Positions 34,690-43,897 of a DNA stretch of 64,000 nucleotides are shown here, piece by piece; positions within the stretch are counted from its first letter, which is position 1, and each line of letters opens with the position of its first letter. Below the pieces are notes generated by a model, which had not been told where the DNA came from, searched no databases, and was given only the letters and a program-made list of their open reading frames with translations. The translations under genes were made by a program, and so were the position numbers. The DNA comes from Anaerorudis cellulosivorans (GTDB lineage: Bacteria > Bacteroidota > Bacteroidia > Bacteroidales > Dysgonomonadaceae): positions 1-64,000 of the forward strand of contig NZ_JAPCWE010000010.1 in the NCBI RefSeq assembly GCF_025943985.1. The letters run 5' to 3'.

Positions 34690-37600
34690 ATGATGAAACA
34701 GATAAAAAAATACACAACGTTTTTTGGTGTCTTTCTGCTCATGATGAGTGGAACAATGGCTCAGACACCGCAGCACAGAACCAACTCGACCATTGTTGCC
34801 GATGTGTTGGCACAACTGCCGGCACAAAACCCATCACAGTACAACCAACTGATGAAGGATTTGGTTTCTACCGGCGAAGAAGGATTCATGAACCTGATTG
34901 GTAGGTTGAATCCTCCGGGAAACAAAAGTAACGAAGCGGTGGATTATGCCCTTAGCGGATGGATCCATTTTGTCGCCAACGACGATACCCAACGGACAAT
35001 TGCGGCAAGTGCGTGCGAAAAAGCGCTGCAACAGCCTCTGGACGACGAGATAAAAGCCATGCTGATCCGTCAGCTCGAGCTTATAGGAGACGACAGTAAT
35101 GTAGCTGTGCTTTCGGCATTGCTCACGAACGAGCGGTTGTCGGGACCTGCTTCTCAGGCATTGGCACATATCGGTACGCCCGCTGCCGCCGAAGCCCTCC
35201 TTTCGGCTCTTTCGGCAGCCGGTACGGATCGGATGAAAACAACCTTTGTCAATGCGTTGGCACAAACCGATTATTCGCAAGCCGAATCCGTTATGCTGGA
35301 ATTGTTGGGCAACAATCCTTCAGGGGATTTGGAAAAAGTACTTTACGATGCCCTCTGCAGAATAGGAACAAAAGCCTCTTTAAAACCGTTGAAAAGTGCA
35401 GCCGAACAAAGGCAATATGCCTACGGAAAAGTCAATCCCACAGCTGCATATTTGACTTTGTTGAATCGGTTGGCCGAGAGCGAACCCGGTCTTGTGAAAA
35501 AAGAAGCCGAGAAATTCCTTTCTCGGGCAACAAAGTTGGAAAAACAGGATCTGAAGGCTGCTGCCGCAGGATTGCTGCTTTCCCTTCCCGCAACGGATAA
35601 GACCGGTTTGTTGAAAAAGGCATTGAAGGACGGCAATATCGTCTATCTGACTCAAGTATTGAATTCCTACCCCTATCAGGACGATGAAAAGGCTGTGAAG
35701 CTTATACTGAAGTCATTGTCTCCGAAAGCGTCATCTGATGTACAAATCGCTATTCTTTATTGGATTGGAAATCAAAAAGTGACCTCTGCGGTTTCCAGCA
35801 TTTCCGATTATTTGAATACATCGAACAAAGCCGTTCAAAAAGCAGCCGTTTATGCTTTGTCGGAGACAGGCGGAGAATCCGCTCTAATTTCGCTGGTAGG
35901 AATGTTGAAAAGTACCGATGAAAACGCAGTAATGTTGGCAAAAGAAGCGCTGGAAGGTTATGCGGGAGACATTTCCGCTGCGTTGACGTCGGTTTTTAAC
36001 GATTGCGGCAGCCAAGGAAAGATTGCGATACTGCAACTGATGGCAAACCGTCGGATGCATGATCAGTACCGGTTGGTATACGACCAACTGTTTGCTGATG
36101 ACGAACCTGTAAAAGTTGAAGCAGCAAAAACTCTTCGTTATGTGGTGACCGAAGAGAACCTTCCCGAGTTGTTTGGATTGTTGGAACAAACCGATGACCA
36201 GTATCTCTCATCCATTCAACAAGCCGTAAATGCTGCTTTGTCTATGCTTTCCCCCGAAGAGCAGATGAAACAAGTGATGGAAAGAATGAATGCTTCCTCC
36301 AAGAAGTATGCTTATTACGCTGTGTTGGCAAACAGTGGCACCCCGCAGGCATTGGATTTGATCATGAAAGCTTATCAAACCGAAACAGGAAAAAACAAAC
36401 AAGCTGCCTTCGATGCAATAAAACAATGGAAATCGTTCGATGCCGTATATGCTTTGCAGGATATTGCCCGCGGCAGTAAGGATAAGGAAGAGATTGCTCA
36501 GGCAGTGGATGCCATCGTCGAAAAAGTGGCATCGTCCAACAAGACGGGTGCAGTAAAATATCTTTTCCTGCGCAATGCCATGGAGATGGCACAGACCGTG
36601 AAACAGAAAAACAACATTCTGCGTTTGCTCGGCACTACCGACATGTATCAGGCCATGGTGTTTGTGGCGCCTTTCATGGACGATCCGGCACTGAGCGAAT
36701 CGGCAGCACAGGCAGCCATGAATATTGCCCTCAACAATCCGTCGTTTGCAGGAACCGAAACGACCGCTATTCTGAACAAAGTGAGTAAAACGTTGAATAA
36801 TCCCGATGCCGATTATCAACGTCAATCCATTCGGAAATATTTGTCGGAAAACCCCACAACGGGCGGATTTGTATCGCTTTTCAACGGCAAGGATCTTGAG
36901 GGGTGGAAAGGACTGGTTGGTAATCCTATTACCCGTGCCAAGATGAGCAAGAAAGAACTGGCGGCTGCACAAGCCAAAGCCGATAGTGAAGCTTTTAACG
37001 ACTGGAAGGTAGTGGACGGCACCATCGTTTTCGACGGTAAAGGTTTCAACAACCTTTGTACTGTTAAGCAATACGGCGATTTTGAGCTGTTGGTCGACTG
37101 GAAACTTTTCCCGGGGCCCGAACCCGATGCCGGTATTTACCTGCGGGGCACACCTCAGGTACAGATTTGGGATACGGCAAGGGTGAACGCAGGAGCCCAG
37201 GTGGGTTCCGGCGGATTGTACAACAACCGGGTCAACCCGAGTAAACCGTTGAAGGTTGCCGATCTGAAAGTAGGCGAATGGAATACGTTTCGCATCCGCA
37301 TGATTGGCGATCGGGTATCGGTTTGGTTAAACGGCGAATTGGTTACCGACAATGTTATATTGGAAAATTATTGGGATAGGAACCTGCCTATTTTCCCGAT
37401 CGAACAGATCGAGTTGCAGGCTCATGGCAGCAAAGTGGCCTATCGCGATATCTACATCAAGGAATTTGAGCGTCCCGAACCGTTCCGCTTGTCGGAAGAG
37501 GAGGAAAAGGAAGGATTCCGGGTTCTTTTTGACGGTACTAACATGCATGAATGGACGGGAAATACGAAAGATTATATGTTGGAAGACGGCAATATCGTCA

Positions 37601-38091
37601 TGCATCCGAGCAAAAGTTTCGGAGGAAACTTGTATACCAAAGACGAATTCGATAATTTTGTGCTTCGTTTCGAATTCATGCTTACTCCGGGAGCCAACAA
37701 CGGGTTGGGTATCCGTACGCCGATGGAAGGCGATGCCGCTTATGTCGGCATGGAACTTCAGATAATCGACAACGAAGCGCCCATCTATAAAGATCTTCAG
37801 CCCTATCAGTATCACGGGTCGGTTTACGGAGTGATCCCGGCCAAGAGAGGGTATCTGAAACCGACAGGCGAATGGAATTATCAGGAAGTGATTGCCAATG
37901 GCGACCATATCAAAGTGATTCTCAACGGCACCACCATACTTGACGGGAATATCCGTGAAGCAGCCAAAAACGGCACGATGGATCACAAAGATCACCCGGG
38001 ATTGTTCAATAAAAAAGGACATATCGGTTTTTTAGGGCACGGATCGGAAGTAAAATTCAGAAATATTCGAATTAAAGAGTTGAAAAATTAA
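34690..38091 (+). CDS. Secreted HEAT-repeat protein with two DUF1080 (3-keto-disaccharide hydrolase family) domains
   Basis: A 1133-residue exported protein (signal ...LLMMSGTMAQ). Residues about 30-715 are helical and Ala/Leu-rich with HEAT/armadillo-like repeats (AVLSALLTNERLSGPASQAL, AVQKAAVYALSETGGE). Two DUF1080/PF06439 jelly-roll domains follow: about 725-930 (FVSLFNGKDLEGWKG, DAGIYLRGTPQVQIWD) and 940-1132 (FRVLFDGTNMHEWTG, NNGLGIRTPMEG, MELQIID). Characterised DUF1080 proteins bind or hydrolyse 3-keto glycosides. The pairing of a long HEAT solenoid with two hydrolase-like domains is unusual; the solenoid may dock the enzyme to a partner. GC content is high, locally above 60%. Confidence 0.88.
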   Translation: MMKQIKKYTTFFGVFLLMMSGTMAQTPQHRTNSTIVADVLAQLPAQNPSQYNQLMKDLVSTGEEGFMNLIGRLNPPGNKSNEAVDYALSGWIHFVANDDTQRTIAASACEKALQQPLDDEIKAMLIRQLELIGDDSNVAVLSALLTNERLSGPASQALAHIGTPAAAEALLSALSAAGTDRMKTTFVNALAQTDYSQAESVMLELLGNNPSGDLEKVLYDALCRIGTKASLKPLKSAAEQRQYAYGKVNPTAAYLTLLNRLAESEPGLVKKEAEKFLSRATKLEKQDLKAAAAGLLLSLPATDKTGLLKKALKDGNIVYLTQVLNSYPYQDDEKAVKLILKSLSPKASSDVQIAILYWIGNQKVTSAVSSISDYLNTSNKAVQKAAVYALSETGGESALISLVGMLKSTDENAVMLAKEALEGYAGDISAALTSVFNDCGSQGKIAILQLMANRRMHDQYRLVYDQLFADDEPVKVEAAKTLRYVVTEENLPELFGLLEQTDDQYLSSIQQAVNAALSMLSPEEQMKQVMERMNASSKKYAYYAVLANSGTPQALDLIMKAYQTETGKNKQAAFDAIKQWKSFDAVYALQDIARGSKDKEEIAQAVDAIVEKVASSNKTGAVKYLFLRNAMEMAQTVKQKNNILRLLGTTDMYQAMVFVAPFMDDPALSESAAQAAMNIALNNPSFAGTETTAILNKVSKTLNNPDADYQRQSIRKYLSENPTTGGFVSLFNGKDLEGWKGLVGNPITRAKMSKKELAAAQAKADSEAFNDWKVVDGTIVFDGKGFNNLCTVKQYGDFELLVDWKLFPGPEPDAGIYLRGTPQVQIWDTARVNAGAQVGSGGLYNNRVNPSKPLKVADLKVGEWNTFRIRMIGDRVSVWLNGELVTDNVILENYWDRNLPIFPIEQIELQAHGSKVAYRDIYIKEFERPEPFRLSEEEEKEGFRVLFDGTNMHEWTGNTKDYMLEDGNIVMHPSKSFGGNLYTKDEFDNFVLRFEFMLTPGANNGLGIRTPMEGDAAYVGMELQIIDNEAPIYKDLQPYQYHGSVYGVIPAKRGYLKPTGEWNYQEVIANGDHIKVILNGTTILDGNIREAAKNGTMDHKDHPGLFNKKGHIGFLGHGSEVKFRNIRIKELKN

Positions 38092-38101
38092 AAAATCACG
38101 A

Positions 38102-38596
38102 ATGACAGAAAAAACGAATCAGTATTCTTACAGCAAGGCCCAACTATTTTGGTTGGTGTCCTTGCGTGTAATTATCGGGTGGTATTTTCTTTATGAAGGC
38201 CTGGCCAAGGTGATGACTTCCGGTTGGACATCGTATGGTTATCTGATGGATTCTCAGGGGTGGTTTGCCCCGCTTTTCAAAGCACTTGCACAAAATCAGA
38301 CCCTCATGCCTGTGGTTGATGCATTGAATATGTACGGATTGATCCTTATCGGATTGTTGTTGGTTTTGGGGTGTTTCGAAAAGCTCGGTTATATCGGCGC
38401 CCTTTTATTGCTGGCACTTTACTATCTTTCTCATCCTGCCCTCATTAATGCCGAATATATATTCCCTCCCGAAGGATCTTATTTGTGGGTAAACAAGAAT
38501 ATCATCATGATGGTGTCGATAGCCGTGCTCATGGTATTTCCAACGGGTATGGAGATTGGCTTGGATCGGGCCATTTTTAAGTGCAGTAAAAAGTAA
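38102..38596 (+). CDS. DoxX family inner-membrane protein
   Basis: A 164-residue protein with four predicted membrane helices (about 15-38, 71-91, 94-113 and 127-147), matching the DoxX/DoxD family. The first helix contains LRVIIGWYFLYEGLAKVM, the typical family start. Members are linked to quinone-dependent redox reactions (thiosulfate:quinone oxidoreductase subunit) or to redox stress; no cofactor site is visible. It is 10 bases after the HEAT-DUF1080 gene and 5 bases before the second oxidoreductase, so it is tightly co-transcribed with the redox genes. It could connect exported NAD-bound dehydrogenases to the quinone pool. Confidence 0.85.
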   Translation: MTEKTNQYSYSKAQLFWLVSLRVIIGWYFLYEGLAKVMTSGWTSYGYLMDSQGWFAPLFKALAQNQTLMPVVDALNMYGLILIGLLLVLGCFEKLGYIGALLLLALYYLSHPALINAEYIFPPEGSYLWVNKNIIMMVSIAVLMVFPTGMEIGLDRAIFKCSKK

Positions 38597-38601
38597 CGTT
38601 T

Positions 38602-40227
38602 ATGGCAGAAGACAAAAAGAAAAAAAGTATATCCAAAGGCAGACGTGAAGCATTAAAGACGTTGGCTACCGTTCCTGTTTTGGGAGTAATGGCTTACGGG
38701 GTATATAAAAAGGAGAAAAACGAACGGTCGAAACGTCTGGCGGCCGATATGTTTCGTTTTAAGGAAAAGCCGGTTCCGCCACCTGTTACCGACGGGAAAA
38801 GGATACGTATAGGAATTATCGGTTACGGTATCAGAGGAAAAGATTTGATGAATGCGTTGGGATTTTCAACTCCCCAACATGTGGAAGACTTGAAAACGGC
38901 ATGGAAGAGTAATGCTCAGGATAGTCGATATAAAGACTTCATGGAGCAGGAAGATTTAAATGTTGAGATAACGGCTGTGTGCGATATTTTCGACAAACAT
39001 GCCGAAGAGGCAATGGCAGCGGGAGCCAACATTCATCGTGAAGGATTGAACGGAAAATACGGACCGACACCGAAGCGGTATCGTAATTACAAAGAACTTC
39101 TTGCAGCCGACGATGTGGATGCGGTGATCATTGCTACTCCCGACCATTGGCACGGCACTATGACGATAGATGCGCTGAAGGCGGGGAAAGATGTCTATTG
39201 TGAAAAGCCGATGACCTGGACAGTTCCCGAAACCTATATGGTGAGAGAAGCAGTCAGAACGAGTAATCGCGTTTTTCAACTGGGACATCAAAACAGACAG
39301 ATCGAAACCTACAATCGGGCAAGGGAAATTGTGGAGAGAGGATTGTTGGGTCCTGTAACATTGGTGGAAACCAGTACTAATCGCAACGATCCCAACGGGG
39401 CATGGGTTTATCCGATAGATCCGGAAGCCAATCCGAAGACGATCGATTGGAAGCAGTTTGAAGGGGATCCTGAACGGATCAAGGAATATTTGGATTACAT
39501 GACTTCAGCCGGACTTGCAAAGTATATCGGTCCCGACAGCAGAGACAAGTTCAATCTGGAACGTTTTTTCCGCTGGCGCTGCTGGTGGGATTACAGTACA
39601 GGTTTGAGCGGCGATTTGCTGACCCACGAATACGATGCTGTCAACCAGATTCTTCAGCTGGGTATTCCCGATTCGGCAAGTTCTTCCGGTGGTATCTACT
39701 TTTTCAAAGACGGACGCACGGTGCCCGACGTGTTGCATACGGTTTACGAATACAAAGATCGGAATCTCTCCATGCTTTATTCAGCCACGTTGGCCAGCGA
39801 ATTCAACCGTTCACGCAAAATCATGGGGCATGATGCTACGATGGAGATCGGGAGCACCCTTTCCGTGACTGTCGATCCACGGTCGGAGCAGTATAAAGAT
39901 CAGATTGAGAAAGGAGTGATTAAACCCGGTCAGCCATTCTATACATATACACCCGGCCAAAAAGATGTAGATGCGATTTCTTCCGCCACGCAATTGTATT
40001 TTGCACAACGGGGTTTGCTGTATTCGTATGTTAACGGCAAACGGTTCAATACTACTTTCTTGCATATTAAAGAGTGGTTGGATTGTATTCGTTCCGGAAG
40101 AAAACCTTCGTGCGGAATAGAAGAAGGTTTTCAGGAGGCCATGACGGCACACATGGGTACTCGTGCCTATCTCGAAGGGCGAACCATGTATTGGGATCGC
40201 GATAAGGAACAGATCGTGAGAGGATAA
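38602..40227 (+). CDS. Gfo/Idh/MocA family oxidoreductase with twin-arginine N-terminal anchor
   Basis: A 541-residue dehydrogenase, longer than the first. The N-terminus KGRREALKTLATVPVLGVMA is a twin-arginine, hydrophobic segment without a clear cleavage site, so it may remain as a membrane anchor facing the periplasm. The Rossmann motif is IGIIGYGIRGKDL; AVIIATPDHWHGTMTIDALK and YCEKPMTWTVPE carry the family signature with the catalytic Lys. The C-terminal half contains RWRCWWDYSTGLSGDLLTHE. It closes the gene cluster and is followed by a terminator. It probably acts on the same glycan as the first oxidoreductase, perhaps at another position or on another sugar. Confidence 0.9.
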   Translation: MAEDKKKKSISKGRREALKTLATVPVLGVMAYGVYKKEKNERSKRLAADMFRFKEKPVPPPVTDGKRIRIGIIGYGIRGKDLMNALGFSTPQHVEDLKTAWKSNAQDSRYKDFMEQEDLNVEITAVCDIFDKHAEEAMAAGANIHREGLNGKYGPTPKRYRNYKELLAADDVDAVIIATPDHWHGTMTIDALKAGKDVYCEKPMTWTVPETYMVREAVRTSNRVFQLGHQNRQIETYNRAREIVERGLLGPVTLVETSTNRNDPNGAWVYPIDPEANPKTIDWKQFEGDPERIKEYLDYMTSAGLAKYIGPDSRDKFNLERFFRWRCWWDYSTGLSGDLLTHEYDAVNQILQLGIPDSASSSGGIYFFKDGRTVPDVLHTVYEYKDRNLSMLYSATLASEFNRSRKIMGHDATMEIGSTLSVTVDPRSEQYKDQIEKGVIKPGQPFYTYTPGQKDVDAISSATQLYFAQRGLLYSYVNGKRFNTTFLHIKEWLDCIRSGRKPSCGIEEGFQEAMTAHMGTRAYLEGRTMYWDRDKEQIVRG

Positions 40228-40233
40228 TATCAT

Positions 40234-40276
40234 CCCCGCTTTCCTAAGAAAATAGGAGGGAGGCGGGGAATTTTTT
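40234..40276 (+). terminator. Terminator after the oxidoreductase cluster
   Basis: CCCCGC (40234-40239) pairs with GCGGGG (40263-40268), with an inner imperfect CT-rich/AG-rich stem, followed by six T. It separates the convergent azoreductase gene. Confidence 0.75.
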
Positions 40277-40876
40277 CTAAAAATATTTCGCCAATTCTTC
40301 GGCTTTCCGGATGGCTTCGTTAACGATGGCTTCTACATCCTCTCCGATCACATCCAAATTGGTTGCAGATACGGTAACATAATCCGTAATGCCGAAAAGT
40401 GCCATCATGGCTTTGAGGTATTTGTCGCACATTTCCCATTCAGCAGCCATTCCTTCGCTGTAATCTCCACCGCTTGTTGTGATGTTTACTGCTTTTTTCC
40501 CTTCACATAATCCGGCGGCACCATTTTCTGTGTATTTAAAGGTAATGCCAGGAATGCTTATATAATCAATGTATGCCTTCAGGATGGCAGGAACTCCCAA
40601 GTTCCACATCGGTTCGGCAAAAATATACTTGTCGGAATTCCGAAACTGATAGGCGTACTTGGCAGTGATATCCTTTTCGGTTAACATTTCTGCCGAATGT
40701 TTGGCGACTTCTTCTTCTGTCAAAAAATGAATATTTTCTTTGGATAAGTCCAACGTGAGGACAGTATCTTCGGGGTGATACTTTTTATATGTTTCGACAA
40801 ACCGATCGGAAATTCTGAAGGTTCTCGATTCGCCTTCCGGTCTTGCATTTGCTTTGATATATAGAACAGTACTCAT
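40277..40876 (-). CDS. azoR: FMN-dependent NADH:quinone oxidoreductase / azoreductase
   Basis: A 199-residue flavodoxin-like protein of the AzoR family. Visible motifs are the N-terminal KANARPEGESRTFRISDRF (FMN phosphate loop), FAEPMWNLGVPAILKAYIDYI, and VNITTSGGDYSEG (flavin contact). The enzyme reduces quinones or azo compounds with NAD(P)H. Two adjacent ATG codons (40882 and 40876) are possible starts; 40876 gives better spacing from the AGGAG sequence at 40890-40886. It is 60 bases downstream of mazG on the same strand. Confidence 0.87.
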   Translation of the reverse strand: MSTVLYIKANARPEGESRTFRISDRFVETYKKYHPEDTVLTLDLSKENIHFLTEEEVAKHSAEMLTEKDITAKYAYQFRNSDKYIFAEPMWNLGVPAILKAYIDYISIPGITFKYTENGAAGLCEGKKAVNITTSGGDYSEGMAAEWEMCDKYLKAMMALFGITDYVTVSATNLDVIGEDVEAIVNEAIRKAEELAKYF

Positions 40877-40936
40877 ACTCATATTCTCCTTTATTTTAAT
40901 GTTAGATTCCTTGGCCGACAAAGGTAAGAAAAAAAG

Positions 40937-41722
40937 TTATTTCTCTGTGCGTTTAGCTTCCTGCCAGATTTTTTCCATTTCTTCAAGTGTCATGTTTTTC
41001 AATGTTTTCCCCTGCTCTTTTGCTCTCTCTTCCATGTAGTTGAAGCGATAGATAAATTTTTGGTTGGTACGCTCCAGGGCATTGTCGGGGTTCACTTTGT
41101 ACAATCGTGCAGCGTTGATGATGCTGAAAAGCAGATCGCCAAATTCTCCTTCCATTTTATTAGGGTTCGATTCATCGATTTCTGCCTTCAATTCCTCCCA
41201 TTCCTCTTTCACTTTTTCCCAAACATCCCGGCGTTCGTTCCAATCGAATCCCGCATTTCGTGCCTTATCTTGTATCCGATAGGCTTTTACCATCGACGGA
41301 AGCGAATCGGGAACGCCTCCCAGGATGGTTGAGTTGCCTCCTTTTTCTTTGAGTTTGATTTGTTCCCACGATTTTTCCACTTTGCGTGCAGATTCGGCTT
41401 GCGCATCGCCAAAAACGTGTGGGTGGCGAAATATCAGTTTGTCACAGAGGGTATTGCAAACATCGGCAATGTCGAAAGCTCCTTTTTCTTCTCCAATTTT
41501 GGCATAGAATACCACATGAAGGAGTAAATCGCCCAGCTCTTTTTTTATGGCTTCGTCGTCATTTTTAATGATAGCTTCGGCCAATTCATACGTTTCTTCT
41601 ATGGTATTCGCTCTTAGACTTTCGTTGGTCTGTTCGCGATCCCAAGGACATTTCTCTCTCAATTCGTCCATCACATCCAATAGTTTCCCAAAAGCTTCCA
41701 GTTTTTGTTCACGCGTATTCAT
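40937..41722 (-). CDS. mazG: Nucleoside triphosphate pyrophosphohydrolase MazG
   Basis: A 261-residue cytoplasmic protein with the two tandem MazG domains of the full-length enzyme. The first (about 20-125) has CPWDREQTNESLRANTIEETYELAEAI in family-typical order and KELGDLLLHVVFYAKIGEE with the metal-binding Glu/Asp; the second (about 165-255) has VKEEWEELKAEI and EFGDLLFSIINAARLY. It hydrolyses (d)NTPs to NMP and pyrophosphate, clearing aberrant nucleotides. No toxin-antitoxin partner is adjacent. Confidence 0.94.
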   Translation of the reverse strand: MNTREQKLEAFGKLLDVMDELREKCPWDREQTNESLRANTIEETYELAEAIIKNDDEAIKKELGDLLLHVVFYAKIGEEKGAFDIADVCNTLCDKLIFRHPHVFGDAQAESARKVEKSWEQIKLKEKGGNSTILGGVPDSLPSMVKAYRIQDKARNAGFDWNERRDVWEKVKEEWEELKAEIDESNPNKMEGEFGDLLFSIINAARLYKVNPDNALERTNQKFIYRFNYMEERAKEQGKTLKNMTLEEMEKIWQEAKRTEK

Positions 41723-41809
41723 CTCGTTGTCTTTCCTTTCTTCAAAAAAATTTGATGTTTGTTGTTGATTATTCCTTATAGCGATTTGATAATATTGTCG
41801 GTTTAAAGG

Positions 41810-43897
41810 TTATGCTCCGCCTGTATATCCGTTTGATTGATTGTGGTAGTTAGACTGTCTTTTTCTGTAGTTTCTTAATCCTGTCTGCAGAAATTCGATA
41901 TATTTTTCCACATTTTCGTCATAAGCATACGAAGGACCAACGGGTTTTCCTTCGTTGTCCAATGCTACGTAATAGGGCTGTGCATTGGCTCCGAATTTAT
42001 GGCGCTGAAGATAACTCCATTTGTCGCCGACGGTTTTCAGGCGGGTGATTCTTCCGTTTTCTTTCACTTCAATCACCTCCGGCAGTCGTGTTTTGTCGTC
42101 AACGATTAAGGTGATTAAAACGTATTCGTTGTCGATAATGTTTTTTACGCGAGGATCGGTCCACACCGATGCTTCCATTTTTCGGCAATTTACGCAGCCG
42201 TATCCCGAGAAATCGAGCAATACCGGTTTGCCGGCTTGTTTGGCGTAAGCCATGCCACTTTCATAATCAGTATATTTAGGACGCACCTCACCATTGTATA
42301 AACTAAAATCCTGTGTGTACATCGGTGGCGAGAAAGCGCTTATTGCTTTAAGCGGTGCGCCCCACAGTCCGGGCACCAAATAGATGGCAAAGGCAAACGA
42401 AAAAATAGCCAGAAACAAGCGGGGAATCGAAACATGTTCCACATCGCTGTCGTGGGGAAGTTTGAGTTTCCCGAGCAGATACACACCAAGCAGGGCGAAA
42501 ATTACAATCCAGAGTACAAGGAATACTTCCCTGTCAAGAATGCCCCATCCGTAAGCCAGATCGGCAACCGATAAGAACTTCAACGCAAAAGCCAGTTCCA
42601 GAAAGCCGAGGACTACTTTTACCGCATTCAGCCAGCCACCCGACTTTGGCATGGTTTGCAACCATGAAGGAAAGATGGCAAACAGAGCGAATGGGATGGC
42701 CAGTGCCAGTGCAAAGCCAAACATGCCGACAGTTGGCGACAAAATGTTCCCCCATGTAGCAGCTTCTACCAGCAATGTTCCGATGATTGGCCCGGTGCAT
42801 GAAAACGAGACCAGCACCAGCGTAAACGCCATGAAAAAGATGCTGAGTATTCCCGAAGCCGATTCGGCTTTCGAATCCATTTTGTTGGTCCACGAAGCGG
42901 GCAACACCAGGTCGAAACCGCCGAAAAACGAAATCGCAAATATCACCAGCAAAGCAAAGAAAATGAGGTTGAAAACAGCACTTGTTGCCAGATTATTCAA
43001 CGCACTTGCACCGAAAATGCTGGTAATCAGCAATCCCAAAACCAGATAAATCACAATGATGGCCACTCCATAAACAATGGCTTGCGAGACAGCCTTTTTA
43101 CGGTTTGCTGCGTTTCTTTTTAGAAAGAAGCTGACCGTCATCGGGATCATCGGCCACACGCAGGGTGTAAGCAGTGCGATAAGCCCCCCTATAAATCCCG
43201 AAATGAAAATCCACCACAGCGACATTTCGGAAACGTTCCCTTCCATTCCATAAGCTTTCAATTCCTCGATTACCGGTGTCCAGAGCGGATTTTTGTCGAT
43301 CTCGGCATGCCCTGTTGTTATAGAAGCAACTTCTGTGGCAACATACACGGGATCCGTTATAGAAAGGGTATCTTTCGTGAGAAGGGTTTGAGTACTAGTG
43401 GCGGGAGTTTTGTTTTCTGCCAATGGAGCAATAGTTTTTGGCAAGTCGTTAGCCGTAAAAGCAAAATCGATGGGCAAAGGCGGCGTACAGGTTTGTTCGT
43501 TACAAGCTTGTGCGCGCACATCGCCTTCAAGCACAAATTCGGCTTTGTTGGTAATCCTGAAACGTTGCACGAACCGGACTGTCCCGTCAAACGTTCCGAT
43601 ATTCATTTCGAAAATGGGATCGAAAGCCACTTTTGGTTTCTTACCTTCGGCATGAAATTTTCCGACAGGTTCTGCTCCTTTCAGTTTATCGATGGTCAGC
43701 GTTGTGGGAGTGGGACCTCCTTCCGGGATTTCCGTATCATACAAGTGCCACCCCGCTTCTATGGTTGCCTTTGCTATCAGACTGATTTCTCCGTTTCCGT
43801 TATCTTCGAGAGAAAATGCCCACGATACGGGATTTTGTGCTGTTGCATACGAAAGAAAAACAAGCAGAGAAACGAAAGCGGTTGTGATCCTTTTCAT
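41810..43897 (-). CDS. dsbD: Thiol:disulfide interchange protein DsbD
   Basis: A 695-residue inner-membrane electron carrier. After the signal peptide the periplasmic N-terminal DsbD-alpha domain contains C132-NEQT-C137. The central membrane domain (about 230-480, around eight helices) carries the two buried Cys in TPCVWPMIP and FSCTGPIIG. The C-terminal thioredoxin-like domain has GCVNC (C568/C571). It passes electrons from cytoplasmic thioredoxin to periplasmic thiols for disulfide isomerisation or cytochrome c maturation. An unusual tail of about 20 residues after the thioredoxin domain is Asn/Gly/Ser-rich. It is transcribed alone. Confidence 0.94.
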   Translation of the reverse strand: MKRITTAFVSLLVFLSYATAQNPVSWAFSLEDNGNGEISLIAKATIEAGWHLYDTEIPEGGPTPTTLTIDKLKGAEPVGKFHAEGKKPKVAFDPIFEMNIGTFDGTVRFVQRFRITNKAEFVLEGDVRAQACNEQTCTPPLPIDFAFTANDLPKTIAPLAENKTPATSTQTLLTKDTLSITDPVYVATEVASITTGHAEIDKNPLWTPVIEELKAYGMEGNVSEMSLWWIFISGFIGGLIALLTPCVWPMIPMTVSFFLKRNAANRKKAVSQAIVYGVAIIVIYLVLGLLITSIFGASALNNLATSAVFNLIFFALLVIFAISFFGGFDLVLPASWTNKMDSKAESASGILSIFFMAFTLVLVSFSCTGPIIGTLLVEAATWGNILSPTVGMFGFALALAIPFALFAIFPSWLQTMPKSGGWLNAVKVVLGFLELAFALKFLSVADLAYGWGILDREVFLVLWIVIFALLGVYLLGKLKLPHDSDVEHVSIPRLFLAIFSFAFAIYLVPGLWGAPLKAISAFSPPMYTQDFSLYNGEVRPKYTDYESGMAYAKQAGKPVLLDFSGYGCVNCRKMEASVWTDPRVKNIIDNEYVLITLIVDDKTRLPEVIEVKENGRITRLKTVGDKWSYLQRHKFGANAQPYYVALDNEGKPVGPSYAYDENVEKYIEFLQTGLRNYRKRQSNYHNQSNGYTGGA

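Noticed and set aside
36208-37071. 287-codon minus-strand frame inside the HEAT-DUF1080 gene
   Set aside because: It is a shadow of the real gene; the translation is rich in His, Phe and Cys, as expected from antisense reading.
40937-41722. mazG as part of a toxin-antitoxin or defence system
   Set aside because: It is the full two-domain housekeeping MazG with no mazEF-like or phage-defence neighbour.
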